A DNA stretch of 64,000 nucleotides from Nostoc sp. ATCC 53789 (GTDB taxonomy: Bacteria; Cyanobacteriota; Cyanobacteriia; Cyanobacteriales; Nostocaceae): the NCBI RefSeq assembly GCF_009873495.1, contig NZ_CP046703.1, forward strand, positions 5,112,501-5,176,500, given 5' to 3'. Position 1 is the stretch's first letter. The number at the start of each line of letters is the position of its first letter. A model generated the notes under the pieces. The model had not been told where the DNA came from, made no database searches, and worked only from the letters and a program-made list of their open reading frames with translations. Both the position numbers and the translations under genes were made by a program. Of the stretch, positions 10,668-18,992 are shown piece after piece.

Positions 10668-10835
10668 ATGAAAACCCAACAAATCAGTTCCACCACAATA
10701 GAAAATAGACTCACCAAAACGAAAAAACAGTCTTTTCCTGGCATGAATATTGGTAGCCCTAAAGTACCATTCCGCCAATGCAAGAAAACAGCACAACAGC
10801 ATGAATTACTTAGTGATTGGGAACACGCGAGTTAA
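10668..10835 (+). CDS. Possible small basic protein, 55 residues
   Basis: Within the 426-bp gap after the helicase gene there is an ATG frame of 55 codons (starts MKTQQISSTTIENRLTKTKK, ends SDWEHAS). It is Lys/Gln-rich with no membrane segment. No clear ribosome binding site precedes it and I recognise no homologue, so it may be chance. The rest of the gap (10507-10667, 10836-10932) shows nothing I can name. Confidence 0.25.
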   Translation: MKTQQISSTTIENRLTKTKKQSFPGMNIGSPKVPFRQCKKTAQQHELLSDWEHAS

Positions 10836-10932
10836 TTTAGTGACATAGCCTTATGGCAAATTACAGTTATGATTTTGGCTTCTGTGCAACTCTCGGTATC
10901 CGATCGGGCATTAACTGAGAAACCATTGTAAA

Positions 10933-11508
10933 TTAGGGGTGCAACGGATTTTTTCGGTCTATTGCCATAAGCCAACAATCTGAGTATTTCCCTTCATGTA
11001 GTTCATGGGCTGGCAATAACTTTAATTTCACAAAACCGCATTTTTCATAGCAGCGAATGGCACGAGGATTATCAACGTGCGGGTCTATGACAATTTTATG
11101 AGCTTGCAGATGTTCAAAAATATAGGTGATAATTGCTGACAGGATTTTTGTACCAATTCCCTTATTCCAATAGTCGGTTTCACCTATGAACAAATCAATT
11201 CCGTAGACATAATCAGTTTGTTCAAGATGATACAATTGTCTATCAGTTTGGGATAAGTCATTGAGCGCACAATACTGCAAATAACCAATGGGAATATTTT
11301 GATAGTAGAACACACACGGAACAACCGGATCATCTCTCTCGATCATAGGTTTGTACGTTTCTATAATTCTTTCTAAAGGAAAAGGATTATCTCTTCCTTC
11401 ATAAAATTGCAAAACTTGTGCATCAGTTAACCATTTTGCGAGCAACTCATAATCATAAATTTCATCTTGCATTAGACGAATAGCTATTTCGTCTTGTTGA
11501 ATTAGCAT
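10933..11508 (-). CDS. GNAT acetyltransferase, AAC(6')-like
   Basis: 191 residues of the GCN5-related N-acetyltransferase fold. The acetyl-CoA binding loop is NKGIGT (115-120), and the C-terminal signature NPRAIRCYEKCGF (147-159) is followed by HELHEGKYSDCWLM. From memory these blocks, together with YGIDLFIGE-x-YW, resemble aminoglycoside 6'-N-acetyltransferases, especially the AAC(6')-Ie half of the bifunctional staphylococcal enzyme. The natural substrate in a cyanobacterium is unknown; it could be an aminoglycoside or another amine. It stands alone, with no mobile element next to it and base composition like its neighbours. ATG start at 11508. Confidence 0.78.
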   Translation of the reverse strand: MLIQQDEIAIRLMQDEIYDYELLAKWLTDAQVLQFYEGRDNPFPLERIIETYKPMIERDDPVVPCVFYYQNIPIGYLQYCALNDLSQTDRQLYHLEQTDYVYGIDLFIGETDYWNKGIGTKILSAIITYIFEHLQAHKIVIDPHVDNPRAIRCYEKCGFVKLKLLPAHELHEGKYSDCWLMAIDRKNPLHP

Positions 11509-11590
11509 ATCTATATATATTTTCTAACGAGTATTCAAATAATTATAGTTTGTTCAAAATATCTATTATCTTGCAAAAATTATGAAAAAA

Positions 11591-11633
11591 AAGGGGAATT
11601 CCATGTCCACTTTGTAAGAATGAAATTCCCCTT
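11591..11633 (-). terminator. Rho-independent terminator after chaB
   Basis: Arms AAGGGGAATT (11591-11600) and AATTCCCCTT (11624-11633). Read on the minus strand the hairpin is followed by a run of eight T, the classic intrinsic form, about 50 bases beyond the chaB stop. An A/T run on the other side would let it work in both directions. Confidence 0.8.
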
Positions 11634-11685
11634 AAATTTTTGCCTTAGCTCTAACAAAAGATAAAGATGCCAAACTTAAATTTGC

Positions 11686-11931
11686 TTAATTGCCACCAGA
11701 CGTAACAGCTTTATTATGTATAGCAGTGTCTTCAGGTTTTCTCTGCCATTTACCATCGTTGCCCGGTTCGTATTCATTCTTTACACTATTCCAAGCAACA
11801 TCACGCGCACCCTCTTCACTAAAACCATTACTTTGAGCGGCATTTAATGCTGCTACAAAAATCTGCTGTGCGTGTTCAGGTAACTGTTCTCTAATTTCAT
11901 TGGGCAATTCATTTATTGTTTTATCAGCCAT
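11686..11931 (-). CDS. chaB: ChaB family protein
   Basis: 81 residues with the ChaB pattern: INELPNEIREQLPEHAQQIFVAALNAA near the start and ARDVAWNSVKNEYE, ending in a short K/W-rich tail. ChaB proteins are small, soluble and helical; the E. coli member was named as a regulator of the cation antiporter ChaA, but the cyanobacterial role is unknown. No chaA-like antiporter lies next to it. ATG start at 11931, with a strong terminator downstream. Confidence 0.85.
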   Translation of the reverse strand: MADKTINELPNEIREQLPEHAQQIFVAALNAAQSNGFSEEGARDVAWNSVKNEYEPGNDGKWQRKPEDTAIHNKAVTSGGN

Positions 11932-12045
11932 AAACTTATCTCCAATTATTTCAACTTAAGTTCATACTAAAAAACTGGCAGTATAATTTCCTCTTTCTAG
12001 AAGAATAGAAGTAAATAATCATACTTTTGGCTGAGTCAGGCAATT

Positions 12046-12714
12046 TTAAATCAGCGATGCAATGATATTGATACTCATGGCTAAAATTGTGGTATTGAAA
12101 AAGAACGATAATATGCTATGCAACAAAGTCAAGCGTCTCATCTCGCGCGATCTCGTCTCCACATCTGAAACTTGGCTTGTCATGCCAATTACAAATGAAT
12201 AATATAAAAATTCCCAATAGTCTGGAGAGTCGTTATTAGGAAAATCTAAACCTGCGATAATTTCTTCACTATGATTACGATTAATATATTTGTAATAGCT
12301 GTGTGCATATTGCACTGCAAACATTGTATGTACTAATAGCCATGAACCGACAATGGTCATAATTGCAAGTATGACATGTAGAATAAGCAGAATTGTTGAC
12401 AACTCTTTTTTATCAGTTAGTAAAAACCCAATGGCTAAAACACTAGCACAAGCCGCAGCTATCACCAGCATGAATATAGCTAAATGTCCTTCATATTGAT
12501 TCTCAGCATAACGGCGAATTTTTTCTGGTGTAGCCTCGATCATTTTCCACCAAGTTACGGCTAAGAAAAAGTCAGCACCAAAGTTCCAAGCGCAGAGAAT
12601 GCGAGTCGGTAAGTGCAGCCAACGTGGAAGTATTACTGAAATTAATACAGCGAGTGCGACAGCAATTATAAGTCTGGGTCGAGGGTCAAAGTTTTTAAAT
12701 AAGTTAAGTTTCAC
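12046..12714 (-). CDS. DUF1345 family integral membrane protein
   Basis: 222 residues, with hydrophobic segments at about 15-31, 36-55, 79-97, 106-130 and 195-220. The C-terminal block PDYWEFLYYSFVIGMTSQVSDV and the final RLTLLHSILSFFFNT are the DUF1345 signature. These are predicted multi-pass inner-membrane proteins of unknown function. ATG start at 12714; it is on the same strand as chaB 115 bp further on, but the gap and lack of overlap give no strong reason to call an operon. Confidence 0.82.
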   Translation of the reverse strand: MKLNLFKNFDPRPRLIIAVALAVLISVILPRWLHLPTRILCAWNFGADFFLAVTWWKMIEATPEKIRRYAENQYEGHLAIFMLVIAAACASVLAIGFLLTDKKELSTILLILHVILAIMTIVGSWLLVHTMFAVQYAHSYYKYINRNHSEEIIAGLDFPNNDSPDYWEFLYYSFVIGMTSQVSDVETRSREMRRLTLLHSILSFFFNTTILAMSINIIASLI

Positions 12715-12815
12715 AAATATTGCGATCGCAGATGTTATCCAATTAGATTTAATTACTTTGTAATCTCTCTTAAAAGGCTACGGTGTAAACACAAGTAAGA
12801 TCCAGAAAGCCCTCA

Positions 12816-12886
12816 TGTAGAGACGCGATTTATCGCTTCTGAAAGACTGACATGTTAGAAAGACGCGATAAATCGCCGTCTCTACA
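12816..12886. repeat. Inverted repeat of the GTAGAGACGCGAT family
   Basis: Arms 12816-12836 and 12865-12886 pair over 21 bases with a single bulged G, enclosing a 28-base loop. The arm sequence matches the perfect palindrome at 40520-40547, so this is a dispersed hairpin family. Confidence 0.65.
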
Positions 12887-12976
12887 AAGAATATACTCCT
12901 CAATTATTCCTTGACAAACTACTATTTCCAACTTGTGTATACACCGTATAATACTCAACTAATTACGAATTACGAA

Positions 12977-13366
12977 TTATTTCAACTTGGCTCTAATCGT
13001 TTCTATTCGTTGACGATTAACACCCAAATCGCTTTGACCTAAGCGTGAAGCGGAACGAACTTGGATCGTATTGGCATTTCGGTCTAGATAAAACTCTACA
13101 TCATCCACAAATCCCAATAAAGCACTTTTAAATTCTGCATATAAATAATCTTGGCTTTCGGTAATAATTTTGGTTCTTGGTAAGGACTGAATAATCTCTT
13201 TAAGATTAGCGATCGCTTCTTGTGGGCTAGACGTAAAAGTCAATGGTGCAATTTTGTGGGCTGCATCTGCACTCTGACTGGAAACACAGTTAGGAGAGTT
13301 AGGACAGGATGCTAATTTACCGTTGCTAACACCTAAATTATTCGGTCGTTTGCCAGCAAAAACCAT
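12977..13366 (-). CDS. DUF1499 family protein
   Basis: About 129 residues starting MVFAGKRPNNLGV. The family signature SCPNSPNCVSSQ appears near the start and the C-terminal half has VDDVEFYLD and QVRSASRLGQSDLGVNRQRI. The ATG at 13364-13366 is chosen over an upstream frame extension because GGAGAC lies six bases before it on the minus strand. DUF1499 proteins are small, mostly soluble or envelope-associated, and of unknown function. The gene is divergent from the aminotransferase gene across about 165 bp. Confidence 0.82.
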   Translation of the reverse strand: MVFAGKRPNNLGVSNGKLASCPNSPNCVSSQSADAAHKIAPLTFTSSPQEAIANLKEIIQSLPRTKIITESQDYLYAEFKSALLGFVDDVEFYLDRNANTIQVRSASRLGQSDLGVNRQRIETIRAKLK

Positions 13367-13530
13367 AATTACGTCTCCAGGTAAGTAAATAACTATAATC
13401 TCACACATTTACTTGAACCACTGTAATGCTTTGCGGCGATCGCATCTTCTGGCAAATGACAGATTCCTTAAAACATCAGTGATGCGTTCGCTCTATGATC
13501 CGGTAAGTATCGTCTAGGCGAAGACAGATT

Positions 13531-14679
13531 ATGACGCAAACAATTTCAATCAACGACTCCGGGCGTTTGCAACTCACACCGCTAGAAATCCCATCCCGTC
13601 TACTGTTAGGGCCTGGGCCATCCAATGCCCATCCCACAGTTCTCCAAGCGATGAATACCTCACCAGTTGGGCATCTTGACCCAGCTTTTCTCGCCCTCAT
13701 GGATGAAATTCAGTCATTGCTACGCTACGTATGGCAGACAGAAAACCCACTCACCATTGCAGTCAGTGGTACGGGAACAGCCGCAATGGAAGCAACGATC
13801 GCTAATGCTGTTGAACCTGGTGATATAGTTTTGATTGGTGTGGCTGGTTACTTTGGTAATCGCCTCGTAGATATGGCTGGACGTTATGGTGCTGATGTCC
13901 GAACCATTACCAAGCCTTGGGGACAAGTCTTCAATCTAGATGAACTCAAAACAGCCCTAGAAACTCATCGTCCGGCTATTTTGGCTCTAGTTCATGCCGA
14001 AACCTCAACAGGCGCACGGCAACCATTAGAAGGAGTTGCTGATTTATGCAATGAATTTGGCACTTTGCTGCTGGTGGATACTGTGACAAGTTTGGGTGGC
14101 GTTCCGTTATTTTTGGATGCCTGGGGAGTTGACTTAGCTTATAGTTGTAGCCAAAAAGGGTTGGGTTGTCCGCCTGGTGCTTCGCCTTTTACGATGAGTG
14201 CGCGTGCAGTTGAGAAATTGCAACAGCGCCAAAGTAAGGTTGCAAACTGGTATTTGGATATGTTGTTACTGGGTAAGTATTGGGGCGCTGAACGCACCTA
14301 TCACCATACAGCACCCATTAATTTATATTATGCCTTGCGGGAAGCACTACGTTTGCTTGCAGAAGAGGGATTAGCAAACTCTTGGCAGAGGCATCAAAAA
14401 AACGTAGAGTATCTCTGGGAAGGGTTAGAGAATTTAGGACTGAGTATGCATGTTGAGCAGGAGTATAGACTACCAACGCTTACCACTGTCTGTATTCCAG
14501 CAGAAGTAGATGGGAAAGCGATCGCACGGCAGTTACTCAATGAACATAATATTGAAATTGGCGGTGGTCTTGGCGAACTAGCAGGTCTTGTCTGGCGCGT
14601 GGGATTGATGGGCTTTAATAGTCGAAAGGAAAGTGTTGACCAACTTTTAGCAGCACTGCGGCAGGTTTTACCTAAGTAG
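13531..14679 (+). CDS. Class V aminotransferase (alanine/serine-glyoxylate)
   Basis: 382 residues of fold-type I, class V PLP enzymes. LLLGPGPSNAHP (24-35) and SGTGTAAMEA (79-88) are the substrate and phosphate-binding blocks, LLVDTVTSLGG (180-190) carries the PLP-ring aspartate, and the Schiff-base lysine is K209 in SCSQKGLG. The reaction is transfer of the amino group from alanine or serine to glyoxylate, which in cyanobacteria belongs to photorespiratory glycolate recycling. Homologues have often been annotated as a small subunit of a soluble hydrogenase, which is a historical misnomer. Complete; the ATG at 13531 fits family length. Confidence 0.88.
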   Translation: MTQTISINDSGRLQLTPLEIPSRLLLGPGPSNAHPTVLQAMNTSPVGHLDPAFLALMDEIQSLLRYVWQTENPLTIAVSGTGTAAMEATIANAVEPGDIVLIGVAGYFGNRLVDMAGRYGADVRTITKPWGQVFNLDELKTALETHRPAILALVHAETSTGARQPLEGVADLCNEFGTLLLVDTVTSLGGVPLFLDAWGVDLAYSCSQKGLGCPPGASPFTMSARAVEKLQQRQSKVANWYLDMLLLGKYWGAERTYHHTAPINLYYALREALRLLAEEGLANSWQRHQKNVEYLWEGLENLGLSMHVEQEYRLPTLTTVCIPAEVDGKAIARQLLNEHNIEIGGGLGELAGLVWRVGLMGFNSRKESVDQLLAALRQVLPK

Positions 14680-14694
14680 TTTTTGCTTGAAAAT

Positions 14695-14721
14695 AGTGCG
14701 TTAACAGTAGCTTAACGCACT
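14695..14721. terminator. Hairpin between convergent genes
   Basis: A 10-bp perfect stem (AGTGCGTTAA and its complement) with a 7-base loop, 15 bases after the aminotransferase stop and 20 bases before the end of the convergent regulator gene. No T-run follows, so it is a moderate terminator candidate. Confidence 0.5.
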
Positions 14722-14740
14722 TGATCGGGCACTACAATGA

Positions 14741-15145
14741 TTACCAATTACAAGAAGCAACCAAGTTAGCTACTATCTCAACTAGTTCGTCTGGATCAAT
14801 TGGTTTAGATACATGAGTGTCAAAGCCACCTTCCAAGGCACGGATACGAGCTTCAGCATCAGCATAAGCTGTTAAAGCAATAGCTGGGACTCGTCCACAA
14901 TTGTTTGATTTGAGCGCACGAAATTTGCGGATGAAAGTGTAGCCATCCTCCCCAGGCAACCCAATATCAGAAATTAAAACATCGGGCTGTAATTCGGACA
15001 ATACCTTGTGCGCCGCATCCGCTGATATTACTGGTATAACTCTTGCTCCATCCATTTCCAACACAGTAGTGATGAAAAAGCGAGTATCATTATCATCCTC
15101 AATTACCAGAATATCTAAACCAGCAAGAGTTCCAGAAGGTTCCAT
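14741..15145 (-). CDS. Single-domain response regulator (CheY-like)
   Basis: 134 residues consisting only of a receiver domain: acidic residues in VIEDDND (14-20), phosphoacceptor D60 in LISDIGLPGEDG, switch T92 and lysine K114 in SKPIDPDEL. The sequence is the type found at the C-terminus of hybrid histidine kinases in cyanobacteria. With no output domain it should signal by docking to a partner. No kinase gene lies nearby. ATG start at 15145. Confidence 0.88.
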   Translation of the reverse strand: MEPSGTLAGLDILVIEDDNDTRFFITTVLEMDGARVIPVISADAAHKVLSELQPDVLISDIGLPGEDGYTFIRKFRALKSNNCGRVPAIALTAYADAEARIRALEGGFDTHVSKPIDPDELVEIVANLVASCNW

Positions 15146-15428
15146 AAATGAAATTTTATCGTAAATTAAGGGTTTAAATCCCCATTTTGAAAATGTCTTT
15201 ATGGTCTTTCCTACATGCTTGAAAAGTCAGATACCTATCCCTAAAATAATTAATCATTCGTAATTACAAATTACGAATTGTTAACTAACTCCTCAGTCAA
15301 TACTTCTCGGTTAAGGGGAAAAGGGGAAAGGGAAAAGGGAAAGAAAAAACCCTTAACCCTTACCCTTTAACCTTTTCCCCAAACCCGATTCCGAGTTAAA
15401 AATGCAAAACCCGAGCAGTATTGACTCC
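15146..15428. repeat. Low-complexity and inverted repeat tract
   Basis: Holds a TTCGTAATT-ACA-AATTACGAA palindrome (about 15259-15279) and a run of AAGGGGAAAAGGGG units facing AACCCTTACCCTTTAACCTTTTCCCC (about 15310-15380), which could fold into a long purine/pyrimidine hairpin. It lies just downstream of the broken DUF3370 gene. Confidence 0.5.
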
Positions 15429-15803
15429 TCACTTGTCTAAAGTCCTTACACTCAGTACTTGGGGTGGTGTCGAATCTGGTGGATAAATCACATCTACCAG
15501 TACTATCCGCTTGGTGGAAGGTGGAAGTACAAGCTGTACCAATGGTTCTAACACCTGACCAGTTCTGTGCCATAGATGTACGTAGCGCGTCTTTTGTTGA
15601 CCTTGGTCATCGAAGTAACGCAGCCGCACCGTACCACGGAAGAAGGGAAAATCTAAGGATGGTTTGCGGAAACGTACACCACCTTGGGATAATTTATCTT
15701 CCTTCAAAGGTGTTTCTAAAGTAACGGTAACGGTCTGATTTTGGTTGGTATTGTTGCTTAAAGGTAAGGTGAGTTTATATTCCACCCCATAATTACCATG
15801 TGC
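15429..15803 (-). pseudogene. DUF3370 protein, 3' part cut off by an insertion sequence
   Basis: The reading frame from the insertion junction to the stop at 15429 gives EAHGNYGVEYKLTLPLSNNT and then about 105 more residues ending SVRTLDK. It continues in frame from the fragment at 17328-18365 once the insertion sequence and one copy of its 6-bp target duplication are removed: the joined coding sequence is 1,413 bp, 470 residues, with no other damage. DUF3370 proteins are secreted or lipoprotein-like cyanobacterial proteins of unknown function. A local ATG at 15785 could start translation of this piece, but it lacks a signal peptide, so it is unlikely to work alone. Confidence 0.85.
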
Positions 15804-15809
15804 TTCATA
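15804..15809. repeat. Target site duplication, left copy (TTCATA)
   Basis: TTCATA here matches TTCATA at 17328-17333 on the other side of the insertion sequence. Removing one copy restores the DUF3370 reading frame. Confidence 0.8.
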
Positions 15810-17327
15810 CTGGAGTTTGGACTAAAAAGCTAGAGAAAAGCAGTCAGCAGTAACACTGACTGCCGTAAAGTCAATGAAAGTAATCGATAAATCATTGACG
15901 TGATGATCCTGACACAACTAGAAAAATTCCGCCAAGGTATCTACGATTGTTTGGGAAAGGCCAAAGATGCAGTATTTGAATTGATGGATGCAGTATTAAC
16001 AAGTCCGAGTATCCCATCGTTTGTAAGCTTGTCACAAAGCCCAGTATTTCGACGGCAATGGTCGAGCATTTATGCAGCACTACATGATAGTCGTCCACCA
16101 AAAAGAAAACTGATGAAGCTACTGGTACAGGAGGTAGTGACGGATGAACAGCCATTTCTAGCAGGAGATCATAGCTTTTGGGCAAGACCAGAAGCGAAGA
16201 CACTAAAAGAAAGAACTTTTCATGGGGACTCCAGGGGAAGCATAGGCATCGGACAAAGTTACAGTACGTTAGCGTGGATACCAGAAGCGGATGGGAGTTG
16301 GGCATTGCCGTTAAAGCACGAACGGATCACCAGCTTTGAAACGCCAACAAGTAAAGCCGCATTCCAACTTAAACAAATAACCCGTGAGTTAGGCAAAAGA
16401 CCGCTTGCTGCTTATGACCGAGGCTACGGCAACGCCAAATTTGTCCAAGCCACGGAGAAGATTGACGCAGACCTGTTGCTGCGTTTAGCTTCTAACCGAT
16501 GCGTATGGGGTACACCCGGTACTTACAAAGGACGAGGCGCACCGTGTAAACATGGTCATAAGTTTAAGTTCAATGACTCGGAAACTTGGGCAGAGGTAAC
16601 TGAAACTCTAGAAGTTGAAGACCCGCAAGTTGGTCGAGTAAAAGTCATGCGCTGGAGTGGGTTTCATTTTCTTCAATCTCCAAACCGGGCAATGGAAATC
16701 ATTCGCGTCGAGGTGATCCAACCAGTTGGACGCAATCGTAAGTTCCAACCCTTATGGCTAGCTTGGTTGGGTCAGACAATGCCTCCATTAGAGGATCTCT
16801 GGCAAAAATACCTCCGCCGCTTTGCTCTAGAACATTGGTATCGATTTGCCAAGCAGAGGTTATATTGGACACAGCCTCAGCTTGGCTCTACTCAGGCAGC
16901 AGAGCGATGGAGTGACCTGATGCCATTGTTAACTTGGCAATTATGGCTAGCTAGACTTGCCTGTATTGATTCCCCCTTGCCTTGGCAATCGACTCAGGAT
17001 AAACTGTCTCCAGGACGCGTAGCACAAGCCTTTCCTCTAATTTTAGCCACTATTGGCACTCCTGCTCAACCCCCGAAAACTCGCGGTAAATCACCTGGGC
17101 GTGCCCAAGGGCATCAGCCACCTTCGCGTAAGCGTTATCCCACTGTCAAAAAACACGCATCTAAAAAACCTAAAACCGAAGAATCACTTAAGAACGCTGA
17201 TCTAACTGCTGCTTAGTTTCTGCTTCTTTTTCAACGATTCAACTTAACTCAGCCTCTAAAAGAAGTTGGGTAACTTTTTCTTGCTTTCTATTCATTGCTG
17301 CTAAATGCCAATTAGTCCAAACTCAAG
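15810..17327 (+). mobile_element. Insertion sequence, 1,518 bp, DDE transposase
   Basis: Bounded by imperfect terminal inverted repeats: left CTGGAGTTTGGACTAAAAAGC (21 bases from 15810; shown in parts: CTGGAGTTTGGAC, then TAAAAAGC) and right, read inward, CTTGAGTTTGGAC, then TAATTGGC, about 17 of 21 matching. It is flanked by the 6-bp direct repeat TTCATA. One transposase gene fills it. It disrupts a DUF3370 gene cleanly, which shows that it moved as a unit and that the event is recent, since both gene halves are still open. The exact IS family is not assigned. Confidence 0.9.
15900..17216 (+). CDS. DDE-type transposase of the insertion sequence
   Basis: 438 residues from a GTG at 15900 (an ATG follows immediately at 15903). 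Candidate catalytic residues are the aspartates in AGDHSFWARPEAK and AAYDRGYGNAKF and the glutamate in FALEHWYRFAKQRL, the last resembling the Y-x2-R-x-K type signature of IS4-superfamily transposases; the spacing between second D and E is large, as expected with a beta-rich insertion. The C-terminal ~50 residues are rich in K, R and P and probably bind DNA. The frame is intact, so the element may still be active. A short hairpin (15841-15862) precedes the gene. Confidence 0.88.
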   Translation: MMILTQLEKFRQGIYDCLGKAKDAVFELMDAVLTSPSIPSFVSLSQSPVFRRQWSSIYAALHDSRPPKRKLMKLLVQEVVTDEQPFLAGDHSFWARPEAKTLKERTFHGDSRGSIGIGQSYSTLAWIPEADGSWALPLKHERITSFETPTSKAAFQLKQITRELGKRPLAAYDRGYGNAKFVQATEKIDADLLLRLASNRCVWGTPGTYKGRGAPCKHGHKFKFNDSETWAEVTETLEVEDPQVGRVKVMRWSGFHFLQSPNRAMEIIRVEVIQPVGRNRKFQPLWLAWLGQTMPPLEDLWQKYLRRFALEHWYRFAKQRLYWTQPQLGSTQAAERWSDLMPLLTWQLWLARLACIDSPLPWQSTQDKLSPGRVAQAFPLILATIGTPAQPPKTRGKSPGRAQGHQPPSRKRYPTVKKHASKKPKTEESLKNADLTAA

Positions 17328-18365
17328 TTCATAAGCCGTATCTGGATAACGTACCAGCATTTTGGCCGTTTGGATTTGTTGAGTACCCAATCGACCGCTC
17401 CGCAATGTGTCTAAAACATAAGAAATAGCTTTGCCACGCTGGGGAATAGTCAGATTTGTGCTTTGAGGATTATCCAGCAACTTTGCTTGCCACTGAGAAC
17501 CTTGTGATACACCAGCTACACGCCCATAAATTAGTGCGCCACTGGTAGCATTTGGAGGAGTCGGAGTTTTATCTCGCGGCCCGGCAAAGTTCCCGTTATC
17601 TAGTAAAGCTTGCCATTCTGCAAGAGTCGGTGGGCGTTCTGTATTATCAGAATTTTTCTTGGCAAACATTGCTAAACTTGCCGTATAAACTTGATCGCTA
17701 CTACGCAACCTCATAAAGCTAGAGCGACCATTCACAGGCTTTTCTAGATTTTGTACAGGAATCGGATGATTTAGCAACATCCGGCTTTGTCCTGGCGGAA
17801 TTATCAGCTTTGCAGGGAAATCAGCTTGTCTAACACCCCGGAGTACATCACCAACAGCGCGATCGCCTGGTCCAGAGTAAGCTTTACCATCGTTATTTTC
17901 TACATAGGGTGGTAAGGTAACAAATGGCGCATCTTTCATCAAGTAACTCGCCGCTTGCAACACATCCACTGTTACAGGTTTTTTGCCAGGGTTATGCAGA
18001 ATTACACCCAGGTATAGCGTTTGTAAATCCTTGGGAGTGTGGGTGTAGTGGTGAGCAAATAAGTCAAAGCGTCCCTTGAAGGGGAAATTCAGGTGCGCTG
18101 CTGCAACTTTTTTACCCTTTGTAGGAAAAGTAGAAAGTAAAATACCCTCAGTTTTGATCCATTCTGGGCTATTGCTATTAAAAACGGGTATTGTATCCAA
18201 CTTACCTGGTAAAGCCAGAACTACTCCTGGTTGCAGGATTTCTTGGGGTGCTTGAGGTGTTTGAGCGATCGCTGAATTCTTTTTATCTGCTGTGCATCCA
18301 AAGGTTTGAGTTATAGCAAGTCCTAATAGAAGTGTGAATATAGGTAGTGGTAATTTAGCCAGCAT
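17301..18365 (-). pseudogene. DUF3370 protein, 5' part cut off by an insertion sequence
   Basis: Starts with a lipoprotein-type signal sequence (hydrophobic core ending LAITQTFGC, putative lipid-modified Cys24) and runs for 346 genuine residues to PDTAYE; the last eight residues and stop are encoded by the end of the insertion sequence. Visible DUF3370 features include LHNPGKKPVTVDVLQAASY and SGPGDRAVGDVLRG. The intact protein would be 470 residues with the part now at 15429-15803. A truncated secreted product could still be made, lacking the C-terminal beta-rich quarter. ATG start at 18365. Confidence 0.85.
17328..17333. repeat. Target site duplication, right copy (TTCATA)
   Basis: Second copy of the 6-bp duplication flanking the insertion sequence; on the coding strand it is TATGAA, codons for Tyr-Glu in the DUF3370 protein. 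Confidence 0.8.
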
Positions 18366-18483
18366 AAATTTGCGGGTCGATCACGCTGTAGTGTCAGATA
18401 TAACAAGTTATTATTACAAGTTCATAAAACCGAATTTCTGAAAATGCGTAAGTATAGCCCGCACTTCTCTACGAGACGCTGCA

Positions 18484-18510
18484 CAGCAATTCTCATTATG
18501 AGAATTGCTG
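18484..18510. repeat. Perfect 13-bp palindrome
   Basis: CAGCAATTCTCAT, one T, then the exact complement. It lies in the gap between the broken DUF3370 gene and two mini-membrane genes and could act as a hairpin terminator for the latter on the minus strand, about 105 bases beyond the last stop. No T-run follows. Confidence 0.5.
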
Positions 18511-18614
18511 GTTCAGTTAAGCATTTCTTTATTCTCTCAGTGCCCTCTGCGTCTCTGTGGTTCGTAAAAAAATTGACTAAAATAAAACTGCTGTATCTGG
18601 TATTACTCACTAGC

Positions 18615-18725
18615 TCACTGCGAGAAAAAACCAACAAACAGTAAAGGCAAAAGTATTAGAAGGGACACAATTAATACGAGGGTTGCCGGCTCGATTTTAA
18701 TCTGGTTCTTTTGTGGATCGCGCAT
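18615..18725 (-). CDS. Predicted one-helix membrane mini-protein, 36 residues
   Basis: A minus-strand ATG frame gives a charged N-terminus (MRDPQKNQIKIEP) followed by one strongly hydrophobic helix (ATLVLIVSLLILLPLLFVGF) and a short tail. GAGAGC lies about nine bases before the ATG. The hydrophobic, in-frame design and the similar neighbour at 18843-18950 argue against chance. I do not recognise it; it is not one of the small photosystem or cytochrome b6f subunits I know. Likely part of a unit with the 475-residue membrane protein upstream. Confidence 0.5.
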   Translation of the reverse strand: MRDPQKNQIKIEPATLVLIVSLLILLPLLFVGFFSQ

Positions 18726-18842
18726 TTGGCTTGCTCTCGAAAAATAAGTACATTAACTCAGCCTAAAGGATGTTTATTCCTTTTTCCAAGCCCAATCAGG
18801 TTGAAAAATGTAACTTTTTAGTAACTTTATCGTCCTATCAGC

Positions 18843-18950
18843 TTATTTCTTCCAAGGTAGTTTAGTTCCCATTTCAGTCAATGCAGAAAAAATGAGATAG
18901 AGGACGAGCAATCCAGCACCCGCAAAGAAAGCCAGTAAATCGTTATCCAT
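18843..18950 (-). CDS. Predicted one-helix membrane mini-protein, 35 residues
   Basis: An ATG frame 42 bp downstream of the 475-residue membrane protein on the same strand. It encodes MDNDLLAFFAGAGLLVLYLI, then FSALTEMGTKLPWKK: a single transmembrane helix with an acidic N-terminal end and a basic C-terminal end, so by the positive-inside rule the C-terminus should be cytoplasmic. No clear ribosome binding site. Function unknown; spacing suggests co-transcription and perhaps a partner role for the larger membrane protein. Confidence 0.5.
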   Translation of the reverse strand: MDNDLLAFFAGAGLLVLYLIFSALTEMGTKLPWKK

Positions 18951-18992
18951 AAATGCGATTTGCTAAAACTTTGCTAATCATAGCTAAATCTA

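Noticed and set aside
18422-18644. Frames of 66 and 71 codons on both strands between the DUF3370 gene and the mini-membrane genes
   Set aside because: They mostly cover repeat DNA (CAGCAATTCTCAT palindrome and TGCGTCTCTGTGG units) and have no start signals; the 36-codon membrane frame in the same place is better supported.
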